A DNA stretch of 64,000 bases from contig JABWDB010000035.1 of NCBI GenBank assembly GCA_019614645.1, positions 2,480,001 to 2,544,000 on the forward strand, written 5' to 3'. Origin of the DNA: Stratiolaelaps scimitus (taxonomy: Eukaryota > Arthropoda > Arachnida > Mesostigmata > Laelapidae). Both the position numbers and the translations under genes were made by a program. The notes under the pieces were generated by a model, which saw only the letters and a list, made by a program, of their open reading frames with translations, did no database searches and was not told the DNA's origin. Shown in pieces: positions 40,193 to 51,689 of the stretch; positions within the stretch are counted from its first letter, which is position 1; the number at the start of each line of letters is the position of its first letter.

Positions 40193-41116
40193 CTGCTCAA
40201 TTGATACTCGTATTGAACGTAGTGATAGGTCCTACTACCACTGGTATTACGAGTAGTGTTGTGGCGGCGGGCGCGGCAGGCTCAATCGTTCGCTCGAATC
40301 TAACGATCGTATGCAATCGTGCTATATGTATTAATACGAGCTGTACCCCAGAATCGGCCACGTGGCAGCTCGTTGCTCACACGGCTGCTGCGTTCAGCAC
40401 TAGCCGAGTAGTTTGTTAGTTAAATAGCTTAGCTTAGCTCAAAGCTGGGAGGGAGGGAGGGATTCACTGCGGGGTTTGGTCTGCGGCGGCGGCGGCGGCG
40501 TCGTCGTTAGTGAAAAGTGGAGGCAGGGTGAGTAAATTTAAACGAGTTGAACCACTGCCGCGGATAGAGTTCAGTGGGGAGGCCCAAGGCTCGGTGTCCC
40601 TAATCAGAGCCGCGAGCTTTGTTCACTGTGCTGGGCACGCGTGCTGCTTGTTTGTTGTTCGATGCATGCATGCATGTATGTGGCGGAGCCGGCGCAAAGG
40701 ACTCGAGTCCAGAGAGAGAGATATTATATAGATAGAGGGGATTAAACTAGCTCGCGGTGGCATATTGAGATTAAACTCGAGGCGGGCCCCGCCAGCCGCG
40801 CGCCGATGAGTTCCACCGGAAAGCGAAGAGCGCGACACAGCAAGACAGTGGTGGACGCGGTATTGGGAATATCCACGAATAGCATGTACTCATATAGCCG
40901 CACGTTCGTACCATGTTTAAATCGGAGGGGTGAGCGAATTAGCGGGATTGGGTGAAAATGAGAATGGACAGTGTTTGGTGTAGATCACATAGAGCTTGAT
41001 TAATTGCCGCCAATTAAAGGCCGCAGCGCCGTTGATGACAGAGCGTCGATCTCGCTAACCCTAGTGAATAGATGGGTGATGTTCCATAGGCGTTGAAAGG
41101 ACATTTGTGAAGAAAC

Positions 41117-41164
41117 AAAGTCCTTTTTTTAGGTCGGCGTATGCGTCACTAAAAAAAGGACTTT
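41117..41164. repeat. Hairpin with 16-bp perfect stem
   Basis: AAAGTCCTTTTTTTAG at 41117-41132 is the exact reverse complement of 41149-41164, with a 16-nt loop. The flanks are partly complementary too. It could be a short MITE remnant. Confidence 0.85.
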
Positions 41165-43835
41165 TGCTGTCACTTCTCTGTCGAGGTTGTGTCGGACAGT
41201 CAGTGACCTATTTGTGTAACTAATAGGAGCTTCTTTCTTGTTATTACTTGTGTATATATATATACTACAAATATATATCTGCCTATTTTTAGCATATATA
41301 ATATTGTAGGGTCGTATCGTTTATTCCAAGGTGGGTCACTTTTATCTGTCTGAGTTGGAGACGCATCGAATGGAAAATATAATAGGTACATTTTAACGGG
41401 ATCCTCTAGGATCCCTCCAGAAGCACATTGCCGGCCCAAATTTCGCCAGAAACCATAGAGCATATAGGCTTATATAGCTGACGCACTCGGTGAATCTGTG
41501 TAGATGCTACTGTACAACCACCACAACAAGAACAACAATCATTGTTGTTGCGACCTTAGTAGTCTACAGAGGTCAAATCACAGAAGCGTTACCGTTTACA
41601 ACGATTTACAGCCGTCCTGGTTGGCTTGGGTGTTACTGTTGCGATTACTGCCGCCAGCGCTGCTTCACCTGTATCGTATCCTAGTTGGCGAGCCTTGTCA
41701 AATACGCGTTACCTATTTAGAATTCTGCTGCCGCCGCCGCCGCCGCCGCTGCCTCCACCACGACCACTACCAGTGGCATCAACGTGTCGTTGTCGGCTTA
41801 GGCTATCTAAAGCGCGCCCCGTCGCGCATATATATATACTGCATGCACTATAATACAGAGGCATGCTCTCTGAAGCAGGCATCGTATCCGCGCAAGCATA
41901 GGCACTCAAACAAAAATCACATACAGCCCTGAGTTGGCGTCTTTCGATGTGACCCGACGCACACAAGTCCGATGTAGCTCTCAACGCCGTGCTGCGGGAT
42001 GCATCGTTCACCAATCCAGTAGACCTATACAGCGAAGGGACTTAGAAGTGCATGCTAGCTGCTGAAATATACTGCACGAACACATAATCTCACCTCCAAT
42101 TAGCACACACAGGCACCGTATCTAATTTCTAGCTAGAGGAGCCCATGTAGCTAGCATAACAAGTGAATAATCTAGTTGTTTGTGTTTATCGATATACCTC
42201 GTACCTGCCCGGTGGCAAACAGTACATCAAGCGGATCAATTAAAATGACTAGCTTCGGCCAGAGCGAAACTCCGAAACGACAAATGATATGTTTGAACGT
42301 ACACGCATTGCTCTTCAAACACGATAATGAGGCGAGATATCAACGCTGGTTGACGGTTGAGCCAGCTGCTGCCTCAAGACTCGCCATCGATATAGACTAG
42401 GCTTTCTTTTATTGATTTTATTTGCGCTCCTTCATTTCTTCTTCACACAGCGCGTGTCATGAGACCAATATAGTAATTGATAGTTACTATATAAACGCTT
42501 GTATAGTGTCTATAAAAGTTTTGGGAGCCCTTTGCACTCGTTAGTGCTGCAAGACACTGGGTGCATGTTGGCCTTAGAAAAAAATACGAACACATTTTCT
42601 ATCGCTTGAACAGTAAAAACGATAACTGCTGACTAAAAAAAAGTTAGGGCTCGACCTTGTCGCTATCAAAAAATATGTTCCTCATTCTCAGTAATAGTAG
42701 TATCGAATTGATATGAAGTTTGACCCTCTGGTCCCGACTCTCTGAAATAATTTGGAGTCGAGTGATCTCCTCATAAAGCTACCTACAGAATCAGGGTCTT
42801 TTAGCAAAGCTATCGCACGTACACAACACTTCGTCAAGAAAATTAATTGAGGGTTAAACAACAACTAGCTATAACCGACATAGAGTTCTTAATTAAAAAC
42901 AAAATAATAATCGCTTAATTTCGCATTTCATTAGGAAGTGGCTGGATATTCTAATAAATGCTCAGATGGAACGGCTTGTTTATCGCTGGGTAAATCGAGA
43001 TGCTGTGATATGTGTAAATCTGGATGCGATATGTGTTTTTCGTGGAACCAAGCATCGTAGATAGGACTTCTTCAAGAAAAGGCTCTTCAGCGGACGGCGG
43101 GATTACAGCGCTAAGTAATTCCCAACACCCAGTGATCTATATAGAAGTCGGCGGGCAATTAGAAGATGGCTGTGTATCTTTGTCCTCTCTTTGTCCGTAA
43201 AATAAATACGAGGGCCGGCTCCTCTGTACCCCATTCTGGTCTCTCACGCCGTGAGAGATCCACCTTGCCTCCTGCTTGAGACCAGCATCTCTCGATGTCA
43301 GACAAACGCGTCCCCGATGTTCTAATTCGCACAAAAGCAATCGGCGAAGCCTGAGCCGGACAGGACAGGACTACGCTCATCCTTTTTTTCGCTTCGTTTC
43401 GTTTCGAGAGGAGAACTGTTTGACGAACTCCTCAGCTTGCGCCAAAGTCATCCGCTGTCCCGGCCAACCCTATCAGCGGCCGTGCCGTTGTCGAGTTAGC
43501 ATTTATATTGCAATTCGTCCACCCATGCCATAGCAAGTCTCTCTCTCTCTCTCCCTTTCTCTCCGACAAAAGCATAAGAGAAATAGAGAAGGCCCGGATA
43601 TAAAGGCAGACCTAAAAGGAGAAAGGAGTCCTCCTGAAGGGAAGCGTGCACCCTCCCCCACCCGTACGTAGATGTCAGGCTTGATTTTCTAGAACACGAC
43701 CAGCTTTCGAAATACTTCGCACTCAAATGGGTGATCGTAGCAGGTCCGACTCAGGATAACCCAGAATAACGTTAACAACGAACAAAACTTCAAAACTGGA
43801 ACACGAAGCGGCTTCATTCTTCTATAATCTTCTTC

Positions 43836-43860
43836 TATATATATATATATATATATATAT
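43836..43860. repeat. (TA)n microsatellite
   Basis: TA run in the gene-poor region. Confidence 0.95.
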
Positions 43861-44439
43861 CGCAGATGGTGCACCGAGTAATAAGCGCGACGGTAAACCG
43901 CCAAATTTTAAAAGCGGGTCAAACAGACTTTTTTGTTCAGCTGATGAGAGAGGCTGGACACACAAAGAGCAATGCACCGCCAAACAAGCCGACCCCGTTG
44001 AACTCACTGAGAGCCAGCGAAGAATCCGAGAGTGACCCTGGCTAGCCAAGGCTGACCGAAGATACTCAAATGGGCTGATCTTCTTCACTACGTTCTGTAT
44101 CTGCTCGGAACAGTTGACCGGAGGTGGGCTGGGTCGCAGCGGGGGAAGGCTCATTCAGCTTTGTGCTGAATGCATTATTTATTACGATATTACCAATATA
44201 TAATATAAGAGTTCCTATTATTCAGTATTGCTGTTGTTTTTAATCAGAATCGCCATGCTAAATCTGTTTACGGGGCCTTACTCCAAAAGCGCTTTCTTTG
44301 TTGTCGGGTTGTGAGCGTTCCTTTATACACGCGTCAAAAAAGGGAAGGATAAATACTGTTGTGTACACTGATTGATCAAGATTTAATTAAAATAAATCAA
44401 TCAAACAAATTCTTCAGAATGCGAATTCATTGTACAAAT

Positions 44440-45150
44440 TTTGTGCGCGTTGCAACCGGAGGTGACACGAAGGTGCACGGGTTCGATTCCCGACGTTGAG
44501 CATTTGCATTTAAAGAGGTGGGGTTTTGTGAAGCAATTCCGAAAGCCGTCGTACCCTTAAAGTCAAATACTGGGTGAGAATCTGGCCGGACAATTAACTG
44601 CAGACAGCAGAAATCGCTCTCGCCTTAGATATTCAATAGAAAATCGGTGACGATATATTAAAACTAAGGAACATTGGTCCCGTTGGTGTTCTTTCGAACG
44701 ATCTGGGGTACAAATCAACGTTTGTGCTATTTGTAAGTTCTTCTAGCAATTGCTATTGTAGATCAACACGGCATGCTCACAACGAAAATAAAAACCTACC
44801 CATAGCATAATTCAAAAATTCCCAAATGCTTTAAGAATTAGTTCCATGAAGAGAATGAGAGCACCCAATAATAATAATTTCACACCCACAATTGCACATT
44901 TTCATTTAAAGAGGTTGTCCGTCCGTCTCATGAAGCAATGCCGCGAAAGCAGTAGTACCGTGGACTGGGTTACATGTTGGCTGTATGTCAGCACAGAACA
45001 TTTACCCAATAACAATACAATCATAGATCTTTACCGGAAACGCCACAACGAGTCGGGCAGCTGTTGCCAAACAATGAGGCTATTCAATCGGCTTCAATCT
45101 GATATCAACTGCAATCCGTCTCGCCGAAACGGATTTGATTCCTCGACAAA
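44440..45150 (+). repeat. Two related tRNA-like repeats (possible SINE family)
   Basis: At 44480-44490 GGTTCGATTCC followed by CGAC is a perfect RNA polymerase III B box. A weaker version, GGATTTGATTCC followed by TCGAC, is at 45131. A second shared block (CATTTAAAGAGGT, later GAAGCAAT and CGAAAGC) occurs at about 44505 and 44900. I see no convincing A box or full tRNA fold, so a functional tRNA gene is not claimed. Confidence 0.4.
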
Positions 45151-46475
45151 TTGAAGGCGACAGAAATCATCTGACGAAATCAAATGCTCATTCCCGACAA
45201 CGTTCGGAACGGCAGTAAATATCGGATCAACGTAAAAACCGATAATGTGCTATAAGACGTCGTCGACTCGAGATAGAGAATTTTAATATTATCATTTGAC
45301 GAAATATGATTTCCTATGCCAAGACGCTGAAGACCCATCTCGGCCACATTATTCTTGAAACGTTATTGTTCTGTTCGAATGCAAACAAATTGCACTTTGA
45401 GAGCACGGCGATATTGTCGATGTTATGTAGAAATGAATTAATTTTGTTGCTCTTCTCCTGTTCGAGCTGGAGGCCGCGACTTGACAGCTTGAAGATTCAA
45501 ATCGAAATAAGCCTTCCTGAGACCTTAATCAAACATTGCAGCCACTAGAAGGCTTAGACATGCGTAAACATCGTTCACAATACATTCATGCATAGGAGCT
45601 CAACGTGACGCGTAGCTATCCGGCTCAGTTCTTTGTTTGATTTTGGTGCTACCATTGCCACCTTCTTGTTCTCGTCCTTGGTACAATCTCGTACAAGTTT
45701 CGGTTTTGATTTCGAGGTAAATACCAATTTTCACGACACGCATTAATGTATCAACAGAGCGGCGTTGGACACAATATAGCTTATTAGTTGCCGTTCTTCA
45801 TTTGAATTATCACTTGCGCGTGTGCAGGTATGCATCGCATGGCGAGGCCCAAAACTCCAAGGATCCCGATACCTTCTACAGGGGGACTTAGCCACCTGAG
45901 CATCTGCGAGAACGTATTTGAATTCCGCGCGATATATATATATATATATAAGAAGCTGTACATAACATGATGATTATATGGTGATTATAATTTGACGATG
46001 ATTCACGACTCCACAATATCAATGGTGCAAATCCTTCGAATGTATACATGTCACTACCGAAAGCACGAAAGAGGTGTCTCTCTTTTTTGTTTTATTTCTA
46101 TTTTGAGAATCAGTACCACACTGTGGTGGTAATAAATGTTAAACAGTATATCCAATCCACACAATCAATTAATGCTTCATGAAGTACCGGCTGTGGTGAG
46201 CCCGCTGCACCACGTGGACGAAGCAAATTCAACCAACTTTCTCCTTCCTAGCCAGATCGCGGCTCCGCATTTAACTGTAACCGCCTTTAATTAGTAAGAA
46301 AATTACATACGCCACCCACACAGCGTCTACAACACAATACACTATCTGTGCCGCGTTAATATTCGATCTGCCCTCCTCAGAATATCCGAGGATTCAATAT
46401 AACCTTTCAAACCAACCCTATCGATTTGATTTCCTGCTCAAGAAAAAAACGAACACCTTTATACTATTCGTAGTA

Positions 46476-46481
46476 TTTATT
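46476..46481 (-). terminator. Distal poly(A) signal of the TFAM/ORF transcript
   Basis: Minus-strand AATAAA about 190 nt beyond the end of the 658-codon frame. If used, the long frame and TFAM share one mRNA. Confidence 0.45.
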
Positions 46482-46666
46482 CACCATATATAAACTACTG
46501 CAGCGAGCATTTTGTGGCGATGTCGTGGCCGTGACAGCGAAATAGCAAATAAAACAAATCAAGGACCACAAAATGCCTTTATGGTTACCTTATACACGAT
46601 ATAAGGCAGGGCAGCCCTACGCCGTTTACGAGCATCTGAGAAGCGATGAGAACATCGAGCAACAAA

Positions 46667-48643
46667 CTACCTCATCATTTTCGATATAAGAGTGAAAATA
46701 TACAACTGCATCTTATCGTACCACGAGATCTTCGAGAGGGTGGCGATATCCGGCTCGACGAGACGGTCGTAGAGACGTCTAGCGTGCGGGGGAATATAAT
46801 TTGGGAGCACATGGGCTTGTAAGTCTGATGCCTGTTGTACTGGTTCAACGGTACCTGCAACGCCCGCGAGGGCGTGTCGCGCTGGAGAAGAAGTATACGG
46901 CAATGTTTTGGCGGCAGAGACAACCCTTGAAACTGGAAATTGTTCTCCACTTTTAGAGCAAGTGAGAGGTTTTTGATGAACACATTCTTCAAGAGGAACC
47001 CTTCCGTGAAATGTTGGGGGAGATGGATCTTGTTTTGCTGTGAAACGTTTGGTCAAACTAGCCAGTGTAATGATTTGTCGATCCAAGCGGCAGAGGTTAA
47101 GGTCGAATGGCTGTCTGGTAAGCGACATAAACCACAACGTCTCGGAGAGGTTGGTCTTCACGGTCGGCTCAGTGGAACCGAAATCCATAGAAACATCATT
47201 CGAATTGGACATTGACGTGTCTGCTTTTCCTGCAGCCGTCTTCCAACTAAAGGTATTTGGTTTGAGGCCTGCATGGATAAACGGAACCTCGCTCGGGGAT
47301 TCGGTAAAGCTAGGAATATGATCCAATTTCGGAGTACCCGACCTACTAACTGTATGCACGAGCGAGCACTCGGACGGCCGCTCAGTAAAATTTGAAGTCT
47401 GTTTTAAGCCCTCAGACACATCGGTTCCCAGCGTCGTTTTAACAAATCCTCCGGTCAACGCCTTCAGATCTACATCACATTCTCTGACAAACGCGCACTT
47501 CTTATTTTCCCTATTTTGTAGAGGCTCGAATGAGTTAGCATCATATTTTTGTGCGGGGTAGTTAGCCGACACTGGACCATCTAGCTGTTTCGTACCCAAT
47601 TTTGTTTCCCTTTGAGGCACAGTGTCAACGCCAACATTCAGCGGAAACTCGACGACGGGTTCACCAATGCCGATATCTTGATCCGGGCCCACGAGAGCAT
47701 TCTTCTCAGTCACCGAATCGTTGACGTGTTGGGCGCTAATTTTGGGAGCTCGAGAATCGTCTATTGGAAACGCTGCTTCAGTTTCGCCTTCAGAACGTAT
47801 TGCGTACGATACGGGTGAGTGTTCGGAGTCGCTCAAATATTCGAATCTTCCCACTGAGTCATATGCTTTTTGAGCAGCGTCGATCTTATGGGCACCGTTT
47901 CTTGGAAACATTGCATCACTGCTAACAAAGTTCATCGGGGACTCAAACGACGGAAGAGATAATCTCTCGTCTAGCTTTCGACAAAGTGTGCCACATACTT
48001 CGAACATTGCTCCATCGGTGGAGCCACTTTCCGCAACAGTGTTATCGCCCATACCCGCAACGCTCGTCGTCTTTGTATCTGCCAAATTTACTATAACGTG
48101 TTGAAGGTCATCAGTGAACGGATCGCATGACTGATTGTCCTCCACTCTTTCGTACGGCGTTACATATACCCCAAAGCGTACAAGGCCATCTTGATGACAA
48201 TACGGTTTCTCCTCTGCACGAATTACATTGGTGTCCGTACACATTGCTTTTGTAGATATCGTAGCGTCCCTTGCAACATCTCTACTTTTGATAGCACTGT
48301 GCGATCTCTCGGTGATATTCTGAGAGGTGTTAGTTTTCAGCATGTCATTGTCGACTTCAACGATTGAACTGTAACTTCTTTGCAACGTTGTGTTAGCAGC
48401 AGTTGTTTCATTATATATATGCTTTATTTCATTCTGCTTCTTCAAATAACCAATGCACTTCATCGGCTCAACGCTCTGCAAGTCTCCCAGGTCTTTGTCC
48501 AGAGAAGGATAAACAATGTTCTCAATGCTAACCGTTGTATTGTATTCTTCGACCAGTTCATTAACATTAGCTTGTTCTTCAGTTGATTGCTCATCCGATG
48601 CCGCTTTGCGCAGAGCTGCCACACAAAGCTCCGCTTTCCACTG
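46667..48643 (-). CDS. Unknown 658-codon open frame in frame after the TFAM stop
   Basis: An uninterrupted reading frame runs from the codon after the TFAM TAA stop to TAG at 46667-46669. At about 2 kb it is far too long to be chance at this base composition, so I take it as coding. I recognise no domain. The protein is polar, acidic and Ser/Thr-rich, so probably disordered. It carries a two-fold repeat of about 26 residues (NFTERPSECSLVHT and SFTESPSEVPFIHA), and its C-terminus looks more structured (LPNYIPPHARRLYDRLVE, then SKISWYDKMQLYIFTLISKM). It has no ATG at its beginning; the first in-frame ATG is at 48461-48463 and would give 598 aa. A possible donor (GAG|GTAGTT) overlaps the final stop. 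It could be a readthrough extension of TFAM, an alternative exon or a separate cistron on the same transcript; the frame and contiguity fit any of these. Confidence 0.6.
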   Translation of the reverse strand, partial: QWKAELCVAALRKAASDEQSTEEQANVNELVEEYNTTVSIENIVYPSLDKDLGDLQSVEPMKCIGYLKKQNEIKHIYNETTAANTTLQRSYSSIVEVDNDMLKTNTSQNITERSHSAIKSRDVARDATISTKAMCTDTNVIRAEEKPYCHQDGLVRFGVYVTPYERVEDNQSCDPFTDDLQHVIVNLADTKTTSVAGMGDNTVAESGSTDGAMFEVCGTLCRKLDERLSLPSFESPMNFVSSDAMFPRNGAHKIDAAQKAYDSVGRFEYLSDSEHSPVSYAIRSEGETEAAFPIDDSRAPKISAQHVNDSVTEKNALVGPDQDIGIGEPVVEFPLNVGVDTVPQRETKLGTKQLDGPVSANYPAQKYDANSFEPLQNRENKKCAFVRECDVDLKALTGGFVKTTLGTDVSEGLKQTSNFTERPSECSLVHTVSRSGTPKLDHIPSFTESPSEVPFIHAGLKPNTFSWKTAAGKADTSMSNSNDVSMDFGSTEPTVKTNLSETLWFMSLTRQPFDLNLCRLDRQIITLASLTKRFTAKQDPSPPTFHGRVPLEECVHQKPLTCSKSGEQFPVSRVVSAAKTLPYTSSPARHALAGVAGTVEPVQQASDLQAHVLPNYIPPHARRLYDRLVEPDIATLSKISWYDKMQLYIFTLISKMMR
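48423..48428 (-). terminator. Possible proximal poly(A) signal for TFAM
   Basis: Minus-strand AATAAA about 215 nt after the TFAM stop, inside the long downstream frame. Its use would give a short TFAM mRNA without the downstream frame; the distal signal would give the long form. Confidence 0.35.
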
Positions 48644-51227
48644 TTATTTGATCTTGGTAAGCTTGAGCTTGAGTTTCCCAATCAACTGTGTAAGTTGGTT
48701 GAGCTTTTCAAGGTGACTCGTCGGTAGGTCTTGAGTCCAAAGTTGGAGCTGCTGCTGGTGGTCCGTCTTCGCCTTTTCGTACTCATTAAAGTACTGTTGT
48801 TTCTCGTCCTCTGAAATTTTCGCCCACAGGGAAGAAACCAATCCAATTTGCCTATTTCCAATGCCCTGAAATACGAAATTATCATAATTATTATTATTTA
48901 CACACCCTTTAGCAGGGGGGGGCTTTATTCAAGTAATATATCATATAGGTAATATATGATAAATATAAAAACACGTCGACAAGTTACTGGCAATCGATAT
49001 AGACTTCAGATTAATCAGACCTCGAGGAGTATGGTCTATTCTACCGTTGTGTATACTTATATTTCTCAATCACTCGAGTCGTGGCTTTTTCGACAAAAAT
49101 ATATTAGGTATCTACTTCGCCCAAACACCAGCAAAACACAGTAGACCACCTGCAAGATCTTAGCGACCGAGTAAGAACAGGTTTAGCTCGGATCTCACCT
49201 GCCTTCATACAACGTATCAGCTTTGACCTACAGCAGTTTCGGCGTTCGGCTAAAGCGAGAACGCCTTTTTCTCAGACAGCTCAGAGGTAATCCTGCTTGT
49301 CCCTAAATAAATACTTACACGAGCCAAGCATCGGTCCTTCACGAAACGCAAATATGGATGTAATGGCTTCGATGGTTTATAGAACTGCTTTTCTAACATG
49401 ACCAATTTCCTCTTGGCAAGTCTAAGCTTCTTCTCGATCAAGTCATTTTCCATCGCCTTAACTTGCCCTGGGTTAAGATTCGACATAAAGCTGCTACGCT
49501 GATCAGCGTATTCTAGGGATGCCTTCTTTGCGCGCGAGTAGTATTGCTAAATGTAAATAAACGGAGAGTTGACACACACACACACACACAGGAATTACAC
49601 AGGAATATCGCTCGATTTAGTATTCATTCAATAGACTCAATATGCAATTCGACTTTCAATTGATAGCTGTTTGCCTGTCTTTGTTAGGTCAATATTGACA
49701 GGTATAACGTAAAAATATCACCAATATTGACAGATATAACAAAAATAGCATCAATATCGACAGGTATAAGGTAAAAATCTCATCAATATTGACAGGTATA
49801 GCGTAAAAGTCTCATCAATATTGACAGATATAACAAAAATCTCATCAATATAGACAGGTATAACATCGATAGGTATAACGTCAAAAAATTAACAGTCGAT
49901 TCAGTCAGCCAAACGCGGTGACAGCTGTGTCCATGTGAGGACAGAGTGCGCCAAAGTCAAATAGGAATGGATATGTGATCATTTGTGACTACGAATCGCA
50001 AATTGAATTCAGGTTTGTTATCGATTTAAAAGAGTGTGCCATTTTCACAATATCGCAGTACAACGTTAGATTTTGGCACCACAATCGACAATGTCGCTCG
50101 CAGGTGATGAACAGCCACACGCATGATACGGTAATATCTGAGACGAGTTGAGCGTAATGCGATGAGTGCAGCTTACCTCACGATAGCTGTCATCGAGAGC
50201 ACGCCATTGCGATGAGATCTGCTTAATTATGTCTTGAGACGATTTTCCAGGATCGTCGGCCCTAAGCTTAGGCCTCTGTTCCGACGCGTATATCAGATAA
50301 GCATTTTTTGGTTTTTTCGGCACCTCGACAGCGATCTCAGGGGACTGCTGCGGGCGACTGGTGGCCAGCATACGCTGGACTGGCTGGCGCGTGATACTGC
50401 CATCGCAAACGCCGCGAATATTATTGTTTGAAGGAGATTGTTGTTGGAGGGCAACCGAAAACAGACAAGACGAAGAAGAAGATCGTCATTTGGTTAATTA
50501 ATTATTAATTTAATTCCTATCACGATGACCGAATACATGCTTCAATGTAAAAGTATAATGATAATAATAATCATCAGATATAAATTAACGCACTGTGTTG
50601 TCTGAGTCGTTACACACATATTATAATCGTACACTCGTAGCAAGCACAGGTAGGTGGTAGATGATGACGATTGTAATACAAGCAAACTTGCAATTGTCCT
50701 GTTTACTCAGAACTGCTATGCATTTTGGCGTGCTTTTATGATGTAAACACCATCGAGTCTCAGATGTCATTAGCAATACATAGTATTTTCGTATATGAAA
50801 TGCAATCTACTTATTATTTTTATTATTACTAAGCAGGCAATTTCAATTACTTTGCCCCATCGAGTCTAAACCAAATAACAACGTATAAAGGGAATGTCGA
50901 ACATTTTTCAGGTTACAAAGTCGCTGTACTCGCGTCATTAAGAACTAATCATGGCATATATTCAAGGATGCATCAGGTGCCATGTATTTGAGGAGACTAA
51001 TCCGCAATATCTACACATTGAGTTGTATAGGACTGTATTTATTCTCCTGCACAATTAACACATTACGCATGTGTTGGACAAATACGAACAAATTTGAACA
51101 GATTTTTTGTCAGATCTTCATACCCGGTGACATCGCTAATTCGGCAATCACGCACTTACCATAATGTCGACGTCCTCAGAGAAATTTGAAGGCTCTGTAG
51201 CCCTTTTTGCAGCGTAAGAAACGCCAT
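48644..51227 (-). CDS. TFAM: Mitochondrial transcription factor A (TFAM), four exons
   Basis: TFAM is an HMG-box protein that coats mtDNA and activates mitochondrial transcription. The exons are 51227-51160, 50396-50177, 49546-49319 and 48865-48644 (stop TAA). They sum to 738 nt, or 245 aa, almost exactly the human length (246). Exon 1 encodes MAFLTLQKGLQSLQ and then LRTSTL: acid-free, basic and amphipathic, as expected for a mitochondrial presequence. HMG box A begins about residue 49 (PKKPKNAYLIYASEQRPKL), a Lys-rich linker follows, and box B begins about residue 154 (PSKPLHPYLRFVKD) and continues in exon 4 (SLWAKISEDEKQQYF). The tail after box B is short and basic (KLKLKLTKIK). Donors are strong (gtaagt at exons 1 and 3, gtaagc at exon 2). 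The ATG at 50371 is in frame but weak, and a start there would lose the presequence. The exon 1/exon 2 acceptor is the least certain junction; it is supported by phase and length. Confidence 0.9.
49690..49886. repeat. 30/32-bp minisatellite in a TFAM intron
   Basis: About six units beginning CAATATTGACAG follow one another in the second TFAM intron. Two unit types occur: 32-bp units with GGTATAACGTAAAAAT and 30-bp units with AGATATAACAAAAAT, in the order long, short, long, long, short, then truncated units. No coding content. Confidence 0.85.
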
Positions 51228-51630
51228 TCCGATTCCGCTAGTTTGTCTCAGCGATGTTGACGAACCTTAGCGGATTCGGCCAACTCGCGAATTGTTTGTA
51301 GGGGGCGCTACGATGCCGTCGACATCTTGGCTCATGTCGGCGGGCAAGTCAGTGGACGATTGTGTTTTTTTTGGGTCACGTGTGCATCTGTATAGTGCGC
51401 GCCGTATGTGAAAGATCCACCTGCACGATCCATAAGACGTTGCTGGTGACGAGTCATGTTTGCTGATGACGTCGCACAAACTGTATATGAATGATGGTTT
51501 CAATTAAGGCGAGCGTCCATTAATACGAATTCGACTTGAAGCATGACGGGATCATTCGGTGTATAGCAGACGAACCTTGGTCAAAGGAACTCTGTCTGGC
51601 TGTCTTTGCCCGGATCGCGCAAATATCGAT

Positions 51631-51681
51631 AAGGTTAAGAGGCTGAGGCCTGTTACATAGGGGAACAGTTGAGGGTCAGCT
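51631..51681 (+). mobile_element. Dispersed retroposon 3'-end repeat, copy 3 (diverged)
   Basis: The reverse complement of the 61-bp repeat, with several substitutions and an indel (AAGGTTAAGAGGCTGAGGCC to GGGTCAGCT). It directly abuts the TTGAAA tail of the LINE, in opposite orientation. Confidence 0.7.
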
Positions 51682-51689
51682 TTCAATTT

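Larger units (their letters stand above)
28345..46470. other. Gene-poor region
   Basis: Apart from the repeats listed, no coding gene is identifiable. GC-richer blocks at 31.6-32.4 and 37.1-38.1 kb hold open frames without domains. The second has a good plus-strand donor, CTGCAG|GTAAGC, after 37668, compatible with a non-coding first exon of an unknown plus-strand gene. CTAG repeats lie near 31480. Confidence 0.45.

Noticed and set aside
44480..44490. Functional tRNA gene
   Set aside because: A B box is present but no acceptor stem, anticodon arm or A box could be folded.
50066..50371. TFAM starting at ATG 50371 as a cytosolic or nuclear HMG protein
   Set aside because: Weak start context, and an in-phase upstream presequence exon restores the family length.
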